A stretch of 64,000 nucleotides of DNA from Bauldia sp. (GTDB lineage Bacteria > Pseudomonadota > Alphaproteobacteria > Rhizobiales > Kaistiaceae): NCBI GenBank assembly GCA_028284325.1, contig JANQRX010000012.1, positions 124,001-188,000 on the forward strand, read 5' to 3'. Shown in pieces: positions 34,051-45,648 of the stretch. The position numbers and the translations under genes were made by a program. Position 1 is the stretch's first letter. Each line of letters begins with the position of its first letter. Under the pieces are notes generated by a model. It was not told the origin of the DNA. It worked only from the letters and a program-made list of their open reading frames with translations, and searched no databases.

Positions 34051-34069
34051 CATGACGTTGTACGTCATG
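34051..34069. promoter_or_regulatory. Perfect palindrome at the front of the DarT/NADAR module
   Basis: CATGACGT at 34051-34058 is mirrored by ACGTCATG at 34062-34069 with a 3 nt centre. If translation starts at 34038, the site lies 13 bp upstream of it and could be an operator or 5'-UTR hairpin; if translation starts at 34068 it is coding. Many toxin-antitoxin operons are autoregulated through such palindromes, but neither protein here has an obvious DNA-binding domain. Confidence 0.45.
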
Positions 34070-34124
34070 AACGTGGGGAATGCTTGCAGGTATTGCTAGT
34101 CCCTTCGGTGGCCCGCCTATGGTG

Positions 34125-34228
34125 TCAACGGCGGAATAAGTCGACTACGTGATCCACGTCCGGCTGTGCCGGCATGGAGACGCCCGCTTCATGCAGCGCG
34201 GCGAGGAACTCCCGAACCGAGTCCTAGA
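34125..34228 (-). pseudogene. Possible gene remnant (C-terminal ~34 codons)
   Basis: On the minus strand a frame opens after a TAG at about 34229 and reads a protein-like tail (VREFLAALHEAGVSMPA ... VVDLFRR) to a TGA at 34125-34127. Composition is GC-rich coding-like, unlike the adjacent DarT gene. I do not recognise the family. The rest of the 34069-34374 gap shows nothing else I can support. Confidence 0.3.
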
Positions 34229-34374
34229 AAAACTCCAAAGATATGGCTCTCTCAATCGGCATACATGGGCTGCCCCGCACCACGCTATCGCTGCATCACG
34301 ATGACTTCCCTCAAGACTAGGGAGCCAGCCCCTCCGCCGCCAGCGGAGAACGTTGTTTTTGCACCGATATGAAC

Positions 34375-37305
<2,931 letters not shown>

Positions 37306-37467
37306 GCGGTCATGTCCGTGAGGGCGGCCGGAGCCGACCCGTCAAACTTAGGCTGTTGGCGGCCCGGCGCAAGCGCTGGCGCGGGCTTGTCCCCGGGGAC
37401 TTGCCCGTTGGCAGCATCCGCGCCGGTCACGCGCGAGTCTGTCGCTCTTATCATGATCGGCGGCAAG

Positions 37468-37482
37468 GAACAAAGAACGAAC
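37468..37482. promoter_or_regulatory. LexA (SOS) box between uvrA and the SMR gene
   Basis: GAACAAAGAACGAAC is an exact GAAC-N7-GAAC, the reverse complement of the alphaproteobacterial LexA site GTTC-N7-GTTC. It lies 163 bp upstream of uvrA and 70 bp upstream of the SMR gene, so it may control either; uvrA is the expected SOS target. Confidence 0.75.
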
Positions 37483-37551
37483 ATATGCGCTGTTGCCGCC
37501 ACCTCCTGCCAAATCTACAAGGCGCTGACACCACCCGGTACGAGGAACCCC

Positions 37552-37878
37552 ATGGCCTGGATCTATCTCGCCGTCGCCATCAGTGCCGAAATCGTGGCGA
37601 CCCTGTCGCTCAAGGCCTCGGCCGGCTTCACCCGCCTGCCGTTCGTTGCCCTGTCGATGACCGGCTACGGCATCGCCTTCTACATGCTGGCGCTGGTGCT
37701 GAAGTCGATTCCCGTCGGCATTGCCTACGCGATCTGGGCCGGGGTCGGCGTGGCCGCCGTCGCCATCCTCGGCGTTTTTCTGTTCGGCCAGCGCCTCGAC
37801 GCGGCCGCGGTGACCGGGATCGGCCTGATCGTCGCGGGCGTCGTCGTCCTCAACACGCTGTCGAAGAGTGTGGTTTGA
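37552..37878 (+). CDS. Small multidrug resistance (SMR) family transporter
   Basis: A 108-residue protein with four membrane helices. The essential Glu14 equivalent is in AWIYLAVAISAEIVATLSLK, and IPVGIAYAIWAGVGVAAVA is the SMR signature for helix 3 onward. It matches EmrE/QacE/SugE-like drug or guanidinium exporters; the exact subgroup is unclear. It stands alone upstream of ku, divergent from uvrA, with a 180 bp gap after it. Confidence 0.92.
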   Translation: MAWIYLAVAISAEIVATLSLKASAGFTRLPFVALSMTGYGIAFYMLALVLKSIPVGIAYAIWAGVGVAAVAILGVFLFGQRLDAAAVTGIGLIVAGVVVLNTLSKSVV

Positions 37879-38058
37879 ACCACCGGATACAATTTAACCA
37901 GCCGGCTCAACGAACAAAGCCGGAACGTAGTTTCAAATCTCCGCCAGGTATTTGTACCTTAACCTCCGCGCCCCTACTGTACGGGTTTGGGCAGTCCGTG
38001 AGGTGTGCGGGCGGCCCTCAGCAACGACCTTCGCGTAGCGTACTTTCAGGAGGCGGCC

Positions 38059-38970
38059 ATGCCCGCGCGTGCGTATTGGCAGGGACAGATCAGGCTGGCG
38101 CTGGTGTCGATCCCGGTGCAGGTGTTCTCCGCCACCAAGTCGGCGGCGCGGGTCCGCTTCAACCAGATCCACAAGGCCAGCGGCAAGCGCATCCGCTACG
38201 AGAAGACCGTGCCCGGCATCGGCGCCGTCGATCCCGACGACATCGTCAAAGGCTACGAGGTCGAGAAGGGCAAGTACGTGCTGCTCGAGGACGAGGAGAT
38301 CGCCGACGTCAAGCTCGAGGCCAAGCGCACCATCGATCTGGTCCAGTTCGTCGACGAGGACGAGATCGACTCCTTCTACGTCGACAAGCCGTATTACGTG
38401 ACGCCGGACGAGGACGAGGTCGCCGGCGAGGCCTATGTGGTGCTCCGCGACGCGCTGAAATCCTCCGGCAAGGTCGGCCTCGGCTCGATCGTGGCGCGCG
38501 GCCAGGCGAGCATCGTGGCGCTGCGCGCCTCAGGCAAGGGGCTGGTGATCGAGACCCTGCGCTATGCCGACGAGTTGCAGAAGCCCGACGGCTTCTTTGC
38601 CGAGGTGCCGGACGTGGAGCCGGAGGAGGAACTGCTGTCGCTCGCTACACAACTGATCGAGGGCAAGGCCAAGCCGTTCGACCCGAAGGCGTTCAAGAAC
38701 CAGTACGACCTGGCATTGCGCGAGCTCATAGCCGCCAAGCTGGAGAACCGCCGGCCCCACGAGATCGAGGAGCCGGAACTGGGTGGCAAGGTCATCGACC
38801 TGATGGAGGCGCTGAAGGCGAGCGTGAAGACCAAGTCCGGCGGGCGCGGGCGCGCCAAGTCCGCCGCCGCCAAGGCCTCGACGCCCAAGAAGACCGCGGC
38901 CGCCAAGGGCAAGACCAAGACCGCGTCGAAGAACGGCAAGGCCGGCGCCAAGGGCCGCCGCGCGGCGTAG
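38059..38970 (+). CDS. ku: Non-homologous end-joining protein Ku
   Basis: A 303-residue bacterial Ku that binds DNA double-strand ends as a dimer. MPARAYWQGQIRLALVSIPVQVFSA is the family N-terminus (shown here by WQGQIRLALVSIP), followed by the RVRFNQIHK and VGLGSIVARGQASIVALR segments. The C-terminal ~50 residues are a Lys/Ala-rich tail (KSAAAKAS, PKKTAAAKGK) that in other species aids DNA binding. ATG at 38059 has AGGAGG 6 nt upstream. It is followed by ligD with 307 bp between, so they may be separately expressed. Confidence 0.95.
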   Translation: MPARAYWQGQIRLALVSIPVQVFSATKSAARVRFNQIHKASGKRIRYEKTVPGIGAVDPDDIVKGYEVEKGKYVLLEDEEIADVKLEAKRTIDLVQFVDEDEIDSFYVDKPYYVTPDEDEVAGEAYVVLRDALKSSGKVGLGSIVARGQASIVALRASGKGLVIETLRYADELQKPDGFFAEVPDVEPEEELLSLATQLIEGKAKPFDPKAFKNQYDLALRELIAAKLENRRPHEIEEPELGGKVIDLMEALKASVKTKSGGRGRAKSAAAKASTPKKTAAAKGKTKTASKNGKAGAKGRRAA

Positions 38971-39044
38971 TCGCCAACCAGGTTTCCGACCCCGCGGGTT
39001 TCGCTGCCGCTCGACGTGTCAACCCATCAGTGCACTGGGAATTT

Positions 39045-39190
39045 GGGTCCCGCATCTGCGGAGCGTCACTGACGTGCCGCACCGCGTGCGGGACGACGGT
39101 GGGGGTGTTGCCAATTCGCGCCGATCATCCCATCCAGGTCGCCCCGCACGCGGTGCAGCATCTTTGATGATGCGCCGCAGATGCGGGGCC
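39045..39190. repeat. Dispersed palindromic repeat, copy B (two unit 2 copies, inverted)
   Basis: Unit 2 at 39045-39099 (TCCCGCATCTGCGGAGCG ... GTGCGGGACGACGG) is followed by a second, inverted copy at 39140-39190 (CCCCGCACGCGG ... CCGCAGATGCGGGG). Together they fill the ku-ligD gap, which is otherwise without a recognised feature. Inverted pairs of such units resemble bacterial interspersed mosaic elements. Confidence 0.7.
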
Positions 39191-39277
39191 TGAGGATCAA
39201 CTTCGGCGCCTCAGCCCGCGGCATCCGGAGACGCGCTCCGCCTCGTCATCGCCGCGCGCGCCCGGTATCGTCGCCCG

Positions 39278-41857
39278 ATGGCTCGCCGCTCAAATCTCCG
39301 CACCTACCGCGCCAAGCGCGACTTCCGGAAGACCGCCGAACCGTCCGGCGCGCCCGACGCCGCGGCGACCGGCCGCCGCTACCTGATCCAGAAGCACGAC
39401 GCCACGCGGATGCATTTCGATTTCCGTCTGGAACGCGACGGCGTGCTCCTCTCCTGGGCGGTGCCCAACGGGCCCAGCCTCGATCCGGCCGAGAAGCGTC
39501 TCGCCGTCCACACCGAGGACCACCCGATCGAGTACGGCGACTTCGAGGGCACCATCCCCAAGGGCGAGTATGGCGGTGGCACGGTGATGCTGTGGGACGA
39601 GGGGAGCTGGGAGCCGGCCGGCGATCCCGACGCCGGCTACGCCAAGGGCGACTTCAAGTTCACGCTGAACGGCGGCCGGCTGCGCGGCAAGTGGGTGCTG
39701 GTGCGCATGAAGCCCAAGCGCGGCGAGCGCTCGCGGCACGAGAACTGGCTGCTCATCAAGGAGCGCGACGCCCACGCCGTCGTCGAAAAACATCCGCTGA
39801 TCGAGCGGGCGCTGACCAGCGTGCGCTCCGGCCGCACCATGGACGAGATCGCCGCCGGCAATGTGGAATGGTTCGAGGCCGGCTACCGGTTTCGCGAGCA
39901 GGAACCGGAGAAAAAGAAGCCGGCAAAGAAGGCGCGACGGAAGAAGGCCGGCGAACGTCCTTCGCCGCCGAAGTTCATCGCCCCACAACTGGCCTCCTCG
40001 GTCGAAGCCCCACCGGCGGGCGACGCCTGGGTCCACGAGATCAAGTACGACGGCTACCGCCTGATCGCGGCGGTCGGCAGTGGCCGGGCGCGCATCCACA
40101 CCCGCACCGGCCTCGACTGGACCGATCAGTTCCCCACGCTGCGCCAGCCGCTCGCCGATCTGCCGTGCACCACGGCGCTGGTCGACGGCGAGGCGGTGGT
40201 GGTCGACGGCGACGGTCGCACCAGCTTCGCCGCCTTGCGGGAAGCGCTGTCCGCCGGCGGGCGGGGGATCGTCTATCGCGCCTTCGACCTCCTGTCGCTC
40301 GATGGCAAGGACCTGCGCCGCCAGCCGCTCGTGAAACGCAAGGCGACGCTCGGGAAGCTGCTCGTCGACCAGCCCCAGGCCGGGCCGCTGCTCTACGCCG
40401 ACCACGTCGTCGGCCATGGCGCGGCGGCGTTCGAGAACGCGGCGCAACTTCATCTTGAAGGCATCGTGTCGAAACGCGCCGACGCCACCTACCGTTCCGG
40501 CCGCACCAAGTCCTGGGTCAAGGCCAAGTGCGAGATGGGCCAGGAGTTCGTGATCGTCGGCTGGCGGCCGTCGACCGTGAAGGCGCGGCCGTTCTCGTCG
40601 CTGCTGCTGGCGACGGCGGGCGAGGGGGGCTTGGTCTACCGCGGCCGCGTCGGCTCCGGCTTCGGCGACAACGACCTGGAGGCCATCGGCAAGCGCCTCG
40701 CCAAACTCGCGGTGAAGAAACCGCCTCTAGAGGTGCCGGAGGAGGTGCGGCGCGAGGCGACGTTCGTGAAGCCGGCGCTGGTCGCCGAGGTCGGCTTCGC
40801 CGGCTGGTCGGGCGACGGCCTCGTGCGCCACGGCGTGTTCAAAGGGCTGCGTGAGGACAAGAAGCCGGCCGATGTCGGCCTCGATCGACCGCCGAAGCCG
40901 GCGAAGGAGAAAGCTTCACCGCCGAAGGCGCCGGCAGTTGTGACCATCGATACCGACCGCGACGCCGGCACCGAGACCATCGGCGGTGTGCGCCTCACCC
41001 ATCCCGATCGGGTGGTTTTTCCCGCCCAGAAGCTCACCAAACGCGATCTCGTCGCGTACTACCTCGCGGTGGCCGACCACATCCTGCCCCATGTCGCCGG
41101 GCGTCCGCTCAGCCTCGTGCGCTGTCCGTCGGGGGCGGACGGCGACTGCTTCTTCCAGAAGCACGCCTCGCCCGGCTTCCCCACGGCGTTCAAGCCGATC
41201 CGCATCCGCGAGAAGCGCTCCACCGAGGCCTACCTTTACATCGAGGACGAGCGCGGCCTGGTCGCGGCGGTGCAGATGGGCGTGCTGGAACTCCACATCT
41301 GGGGCACCCACATCGACACGCTGGAGGAGCCGGATCGCATCGTGTTCGACTTCGATCCCGACGAGGCGGTGGACTTTGCCGACGTACGCAAGGCGGCGCT
41401 CGCCATGCGCGACCGGCTGAAGGCGCTGGGGCTCGTGTCCTACGTGATGGTCACCGGCGGCAAGGGGCTCCACGTCGTGGTGCCGCTGACGCCGAAACAC
41501 GGCTGGCAGGACATCAAGGCCTTCACCGAGGCGATGGCGCGGGTGATGGCGGCGGAGGAGCCCGACCGCTACCTGGCCGAGGCCTCCAAGGCGCGGCGCA
41601 AGGGCCGCATCTTCATCGACTATCTGCGCAACGGCCGCGGCGCGACGGCGATCGCCCCGTTCTCGACCCGCGCCCGGGCCGGCGCGCCGGTGTCGTGGCC
41701 GGTGGCTTGGTCGGCGCTCTCGCGCCTGAAGGGCGCCGATCTCAACACGGTGGCGGGCGTCGCGGCGCAACTGAAGAAGCTCGACCGCCGCAACCCGTGG
41801 GACGGCTATGCCGACGTCGACCAGATCCTGCCGCTCGACGTACTGAGGGGCGGGTAG
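39278..41857 (+). CDS. ligD: Multifunctional DNA ligase LigD (phosphoesterase-ligase-polymerase)
   Basis: An 859-residue three-domain NHEJ repair enzyme that seals ends held by Ku. Residues ~1-180 form the 3'-phosphoesterase (KHDATRMHFDFRL; VPNGPSLDP; GTIPKGEYGGG). Residues ~225-520 are the ATP-dependent ligase, with adenylation lysine K256 in HEIKYDGYRL and GIVSKRADA downstream. Residues ~570-855 are the primase-polymerase, with the metal-binding D691-F-D693 in VFDFDPDE and a GGKGLHVVVPL motif. The PE-LIG-POL order is that seen in many Proteobacteria, with a low-complexity linker between the first two domains. Confidence 0.95.
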   Translation: MARRSNLRTYRAKRDFRKTAEPSGAPDAAATGRRYLIQKHDATRMHFDFRLERDGVLLSWAVPNGPSLDPAEKRLAVHTEDHPIEYGDFEGTIPKGEYGGGTVMLWDEGSWEPAGDPDAGYAKGDFKFTLNGGRLRGKWVLVRMKPKRGERSRHENWLLIKERDAHAVVEKHPLIERALTSVRSGRTMDEIAAGNVEWFEAGYRFREQEPEKKKPAKKARRKKAGERPSPPKFIAPQLASSVEAPPAGDAWVHEIKYDGYRLIAAVGSGRARIHTRTGLDWTDQFPTLRQPLADLPCTTALVDGEAVVVDGDGRTSFAALREALSAGGRGIVYRAFDLLSLDGKDLRRQPLVKRKATLGKLLVDQPQAGPLLYADHVVGHGAAAFENAAQLHLEGIVSKRADATYRSGRTKSWVKAKCEMGQEFVIVGWRPSTVKARPFSSLLLATAGEGGLVYRGRVGSGFGDNDLEAIGKRLAKLAVKKPPLEVPEEVRREATFVKPALVAEVGFAGWSGDGLVRHGVFKGLREDKKPADVGLDRPPKPAKEKASPPKAPAVVTIDTDRDAGTETIGGVRLTHPDRVVFPAQKLTKRDLVAYYLAVADHILPHVAGRPLSLVRCPSGADGDCFFQKHASPGFPTAFKPIRIREKRSTEAYLYIEDERGLVAAVQMGVLELHIWGTHIDTLEEPDRIVFDFDPDEAVDFADVRKAALAMRDRLKALGLVSYVMVTGGKGLHVVVPLTPKHGWQDIKAFTEAMARVMAAEEPDRYLAEASKARRKGRIFIDYLRNGRGATAIAPFSTRARAGAPVSWPVAWSALSRLKGADLNTVAGVAAQLKKLDRRNPWDGYADVDQILPLDVLRGG

Positions 41858-41891
41858 GCTCAGAAGCGTTCAGGTTCACAGGTATTGAGCG

Positions 41892-42164
41892 TTAGGGTCG
41901 GGGCAGTTCGTCTGGTTCGCGCGCGTCTCGATGGACAACTTCGACGCGAACGGGCTCCGGTTCCGAAGTCGCCGCCGAGACGATCGCCCAAACCCAGATA
42001 ATGAAAGCAAGCGGTGCACCGATCACAAATCCGACGACTGTGAACATCAACACCCAAGCAATCACTGACAGGATCAGTTGAACGATGCCGGTCCCGATCT
42101 TGCCGACGATCATCGTCCCAATACCAGGAAAGAATATGTTGACGATGACTCCAAGGACCTTCAT
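41892..42164 (-). CDS. Small TM2/YqaE-like membrane protein
   Basis: A 90-residue protein with two predicted membrane helices. The N-terminal FFPGIGTMIVGKIGTGIVQ resembles the Gly-rich opening of TM2-like domains, and IIWVWAIVSA ends the second helix; the last 25 residues are charged. Function unknown. It converges on ligD, whose stop lies 34 bp away. The relatively AT-rich composition departs slightly from neighbours. Confidence 0.7.
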   Translation of the reverse strand: MKVLGVIVNIFFPGIGTMIVGKIGTGIVQLILSVIAWVLMFTVVGFVIGAPLAFIIWVWAIVSAATSEPEPVRVEVVHRDAREPDELPRP

Positions 42165-42303
42165 GGCCGCCCCCTTAAGTACCCGTGCTCAACGAACGAC
42201 TTGAGAGCATACTACTCTATGGTGTGGTGAACCGCCATGGATCGGAGGTTCGCTGTTCCGACGGCGCCGCTGCTGCACTCTTGCAAAGCTCACATAGGCG
42301 TGA

Positions 42304-42318
42304 GAACATACCATGAAC
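42304..42318. promoter_or_regulatory. LexA (SOS) box upstream of ssb
   Basis: GAACATACCATGAAC is an exact GAAC-N7-GAAC site, 95 bp upstream of the ssb ATG and 140 bp upstream of the TM2-like gene. This is the same consensus as the box near uvrA, supporting LexA control of ssb. Confidence 0.75.
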
Positions 42319-42412
42319 ATGGTTTCCGCTGTGGAAATCGTCCCTGTCGTGGGACGGTCCGCGGCAGGGGCGCTAGTGTGGCGCGGAAAACCAAGCGAAA
42401 GGCAACAGCACC

Positions 42413-42889
42413 ATGGCGGGCAGCGTCAACAAGGTCATTCTCGTGGGCAATCTCGGCCGCGACCCCGAAGCCCGGACACTGCCGAGCGGCTCCAAGGTGG
42501 TCAATCTGCGGGTGGCGACGTCGGAATCCTGGCGCGACAAATCCACCGGCGAGCGCCAGGAGCGCACCGAATGGCATTCCGTGGCGATCTTCAACGAGAA
42601 CCTCGGCCGGATCGCCGAGCAATATCTGCGCAAGGGCTCCAAGGTCTATCTCGAGGGCCAGTTGCAGACGCGCAAATGGCAGGACCAGTCGGGCAACGAC
42701 CGCTACACGACCGAGGTGGTGCTGCAGCGCTTCCGCGGCGAGCTGACCCTGCTCGATCGCGCCGGCGACAATGTCGGCGGTGGCGACACGAGTTTCGGCC
42801 GGTCGAGCCCCATGCAGCCGGTCGACGACAACCGCGCCGCCGCTGCCGCCCCCATGAGCGAAGTGCTGGACGACGAAATCCCGTTTTAG
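42413..42889 (+). CDS. ssb: Single-stranded DNA-binding protein
   Basis: A 158-residue SSB. The OB-fold region covers about residues 1-110 ([47 protein letters not shown]), followed by a short linker and the acidic protein-interaction tip DDEIPF. Length is typical. Expressed behind a LexA box. In many relatives ssb lies directly next to divergent uvrA; here 5 kb separates them. Confidence 0.95.
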   Translation: MAGSVNKVILVGNLGRDPEARTLPSGSKVVNLRVATSESWRDKSTGERQERTEWHSVAIFNENLGRIAEQYLRKGSKVYLEGQLQTRKWQDQSGNDRYTTEVVLQRFRGELTLLDRAGDNVGGGDTSFGRSSPMQPVDDNRAAAAAPMSEVLDDEIPF

Positions 42890-42932
42890 CGGCCGGCGCC
42901 TGGATCAGGTCGGCAGACCTCCACTCTCTCTC

Positions 42933-43060
42933 CGTCATCCCGGGCGCGATGCAGCACGGAGTGATGCTTCGCAGACCCGGGATCCCGAGACGAACGTCGG
43001 ACCTCAGATTCGGCATCTGCGGAGCGTCATCAAGGATGCCGCACTGCGTGCGGAATGACG
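42933..43060. repeat. Dispersed palindromic repeat pair, copy C (unit 1 + unit 2)
   Basis: Unit 1 at 42933-42984 (GTCATCCCGGGCGCGATGCA ... CAGACCCGGGATC) can fold through its TCCCGGG/CCCGGGA ends. Unit 2 at 43009-43060 (TTCGGCATCTGCGG ... GTGCGGAATGACG) follows 24 bp later in the same order as copies A and E. Confidence 0.8.
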
Positions 43061-43142
43061 GGTAGGGGTTGTCGCTGTGCGCGGGCGCATGTCCGACCGG
43101 TTCGCCCGATACCCGGATTGATCCGCACACCCCAACACTGGA

Positions 43143-43195
43143 TGTCATCCCGGGCGCGATGCAGCACGAAGTGGTGCTTCGCAGACCCGGGATCC
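43143..43195. repeat. Dispersed palindromic repeat, copy D (unit 1)
   Basis: A further unit 1 (GTCATCCCGGGCGCGATGCA, then GCAGACCCGGGATCC) nearly identical to that in copy C, lying just before the stop of the cyclase gene. Its near identity to copy C suggests recent duplication. Confidence 0.8.
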
Positions 43196-43232
43196 TGAGG
43201 GAACGTACGAGGGCGCCGGACGGAAGCCCCGC

Positions 43233-44996
43233 TCAGTCGATCAGGCCGGCCTTGCGTAGCCCTTCTGCGATCGGCGCGTAGGTCTTCGGGTCCACGAACG
43301 GCGTCCGGTCCATGTGGTCGGCGAACACATAGTCGGGATTGACCTCCATCAGCTCGGCCCAGGCCACCTTGGCCTCCTCGATCTCACCCAGATGAGCCAG
43401 TGCCGAGGCCAGCATCGATCGCGAAATGTCGGTGTCCGGCTTCAGGGCAATGCGCTGCCTGAAGAGCGCCGCGGCCGTCTCGTAGTGCTCCAGCAGCAGG
43501 TGGGCCATGCCGAGGAAGTGGATGTTCTGCTGGACGTTGGCCGGGTCCAGCCGCATGGCGTGTTCGAGGGACGGAATGGCAGCGGCCGGGTCGCCGGCGT
43601 AGACCTCGTAGGTGCCCCTTGTGGTGTGGGCGAAGGCTGAATTCGGGCTGAGCTCCAGCGCCTTCTCGGCGGCCGCCAGGGCCCGCGGTGCGTCCCCCGC
43701 GGTGCCGGCCGCCCACGCCATCACGGAATGGGTGTCGGCGTCGTTCGGGTCCACCTCGATGGATTTGGCCGCGAATTCGTTGGCTGTCACCAACGACCCG
43801 TCCGGGTCGTCCGACCAGCGGAAGATGTAGTCCTGCAGGTGAGCGACGGCCATGCCGGCGTAAGCGGCGGCGAAGTCGGGGTCGGCCGCGATCGCCTGAT
43901 CGAAAAGCGCCACGGCCTCCTCGAAGATCTGCCGGTTCTTGGTATCACCCTTGAGCATCTCACGGCCCTTCAGGGTCAGGTCGTGCGCCTCGACGCTCCT
44001 GGTGCCGCCGTCCTTCAGGAGTTCCTCCTCGCTCGAGGTGAGGCTCACCCGGAGCGCATCGACGATCTCACGGGTGACTTCGTCCTGCACCTCGAAGATG
44101 TCGGTCAGGTCACGGTCGAAACGGTCGGCCCAGATATGTCCGCCGGTCTTCGCGTCGATGAGCTGGGCGGTGATCCGGACCCGGTTGCCGGCCTTGCGGA
44201 TTGACCCTTCGAGCACCGACGACACGCCGAGCTCCCGGCCGACGGCGCGAATATCCGGGCTCTGGCCCTTGTAGGCGAAGCTCGAATTCCGGGCGATGAC
44301 CATCAGTCCGGCGACCTTGGAGAGGTCGGTGATCAGATCCTCGGTCATCCCGTCGGAGAAATACTCCTGCTCGGGGTCACCGGACATGTTGTCGAAGGGG
44401 AGAACGGCGACGGAGGCCCCCGCCGTGTCGTCCGCGGATTCGACCGCTTCCACGGTAGCTTCGGGAACGTCGCGGGCACCCGGGTCCCACTTCCAGATGC
44501 GGATCGGCCGGCCGATGTTCTTGACCTGCACCTCGCCACCGTCCTCGAACCGCACGTCGATGCGGCTGCCGACGCTCTCGTGCACGATCGAGGCGACACA
44601 GATGCCGCCGGGGTCCGCCAGCGGCTCAAGCCGCGCCGCGACGTTGACGCCGTCGCCGTAGATGTCGTCGCCGTCGATGATGACGTCGCCGAGATTGACC
44701 CCGATCCTGAGGCGGATGGCGTTGTCGACGCCCGAGTGTTCGGCCGCGCGGAGCTGAATATCGAGGGCGCATTTCACCGCGTCGACGACCGAGGAGAACT
44801 CGACCAGCGTGCCGTCGCCCATCAGCTTGACGACCCGCCCGCGATGGCGTTCGACCGCGGGATTGAACAGATCCTCGCGATGGGTCCGTAACGCGGTCAG
44901 CGTCCCGGCCTCGTCCGACGCCATCATTTTGGAGTAGCCGACCACGTCGGCCGCGAGGATCGCGGCAAGGCGTCGGCTTGTTTGCTCCTCCAGCAT
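43233..44996 (-). CDS. Class III adenylate/guanylate cyclase with TolB-like and TPR segments
   Basis: A 587-residue predicted cytosolic cyclase. The class III catalytic domain is N-terminal (RRLAAILAADVVGYSKMM; VVKLMGDGTLVEF; RIRIGVNLGDVI-like IRLRIGVNLGDV), with the metal-binding Asp in AADVVGYS. Residues ~195-330 form a TolB-like domain common in these proteins (VAVLPFDNMSGDPEQEYF, DGMTEDLITDLSK). The C-terminal ~250 residues contain TPR repeats. Start at 44996 gives MLEEQTSRRLAAILAADV, the usual beginning. It likely makes cAMP; the signal sensed is unknown. Confidence 0.9.
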   Translation of the reverse strand: MLEEQTSRRLAAILAADVVGYSKMMASDEAGTLTALRTHREDLFNPAVERHRGRVVKLMGDGTLVEFSSVVDAVKCALDIQLRAAEHSGVDNAIRLRIGVNLGDVIIDGDDIYGDGVNVAARLEPLADPGGICVASIVHESVGSRIDVRFEDGGEVQVKNIGRPIRIWKWDPGARDVPEATVEAVESADDTAGASVAVLPFDNMSGDPEQEYFSDGMTEDLITDLSKVAGLMVIARNSSFAYKGQSPDIRAVGRELGVSSVLEGSIRKAGNRVRITAQLIDAKTGGHIWADRFDRDLTDIFEVQDEVTREIVDALRVSLTSSEEELLKDGGTRSVEAHDLTLKGREMLKGDTKNRQIFEEAVALFDQAIAADPDFAAAYAGMAVAHLQDYIFRWSDDPDGSLVTANEFAAKSIEVDPNDADTHSVMAWAAGTAGDAPRALAAAEKALELSPNSAFAHTTRGTYEVYAGDPAAAIPSLEHAMRLDPANVQQNIHFLGMAHLLLEHYETAAALFRQRIALKPDTDISRSMLASALAHLGEIEEAKVAWAELMEVNPDYVFADHMDRTPFVDPKTYAPIAEGLRKAGLID

Positions 44997-45648
44997 CGCC
45001 GTTATGTAGGCTTTCCCGGCCGTGCTTTCCAGCTTCGGGACCTGGCCGGTCGTCCTCAATGCTCATCGCGAGGGTGACACCCGCCCTTGAAGCCGAATGC
45101 GAGACCTGGGGCAACCTGCCGGCCGATCCTGACGACCTCTGGCGCGGCGTCTTGTGCCCAGCCGCAGGACAAGCTGATCGACCTGCTGGCCGTCATCGCG
45201 GCAAGAGCATTGATTCGGTGGTCGTGAAGCATGGACGGTCACATCCCCCTGCCGATCAGATCACGTGAACGGTCGCTCCTGTGGAATTGCACTAGCTCTT
45301 ACGAAGCGAAGTATCGAGTGCCACCAATTCGCAGTCGCGGGACTAGGTCCTCGTTTCAACATCTACTTAGATACCTGAACCATCTGCCGCACTCGGAACC
45401 TGATCGCAACACGCGAATACTTATCTGCCGAATTATTGCGAGCAAATTACTGTTTGGAGGAAATTCTAAACAAATTGAGTATTAATCGTCAAATTTGACG
45501 GCTATTACCTAGATCGCGCCGTGGGGTGGGTTTCGACTTTGTAGCCAGTGGGGCCGGAGAGCGGATCTAAGTTGACTCTTCCCACCCAACAATGCCTAAT
45601 TCAATGATACGCATTGACTACGAACTTGTTGAAGTAATGGTGATCGTC
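44997..45648. other. Gene-poor gap turning AT-rich, with a perfect 14 bp palindrome
   Basis: The first ~240 bp are GC-rich without a convincing gene; from about 45250 the composition becomes AT-rich and stays so to about 46780, covering two orphan genes. A perfect palindrome CGTCAAATTTGACG lies at 45487-45500, 149 bp upstream of the first orphan start, and is a candidate operator. I see no RNA gene or terminator here. Confidence 0.45.

Noticed and set aside
37356-39167. 603-codon plus-strand frame across the SMR and Ku genes
   Set aside because: It runs out of frame through two well-supported genes and reads Arg/Gly-rich; artefact of high GC.
38971-39277. Promoter or LexA site for ligD
   Set aside because: No GAAC-N7-GAAC or clear promoter could be seen; the gap is occupied by two repeat units.
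45062-45240. Possible short recombinase-like coding remnant (LIDLLAVIAARAL tail)
   Set aside because: Only about 25 codons look protein-like and no family could be named; left as unannotated gap.
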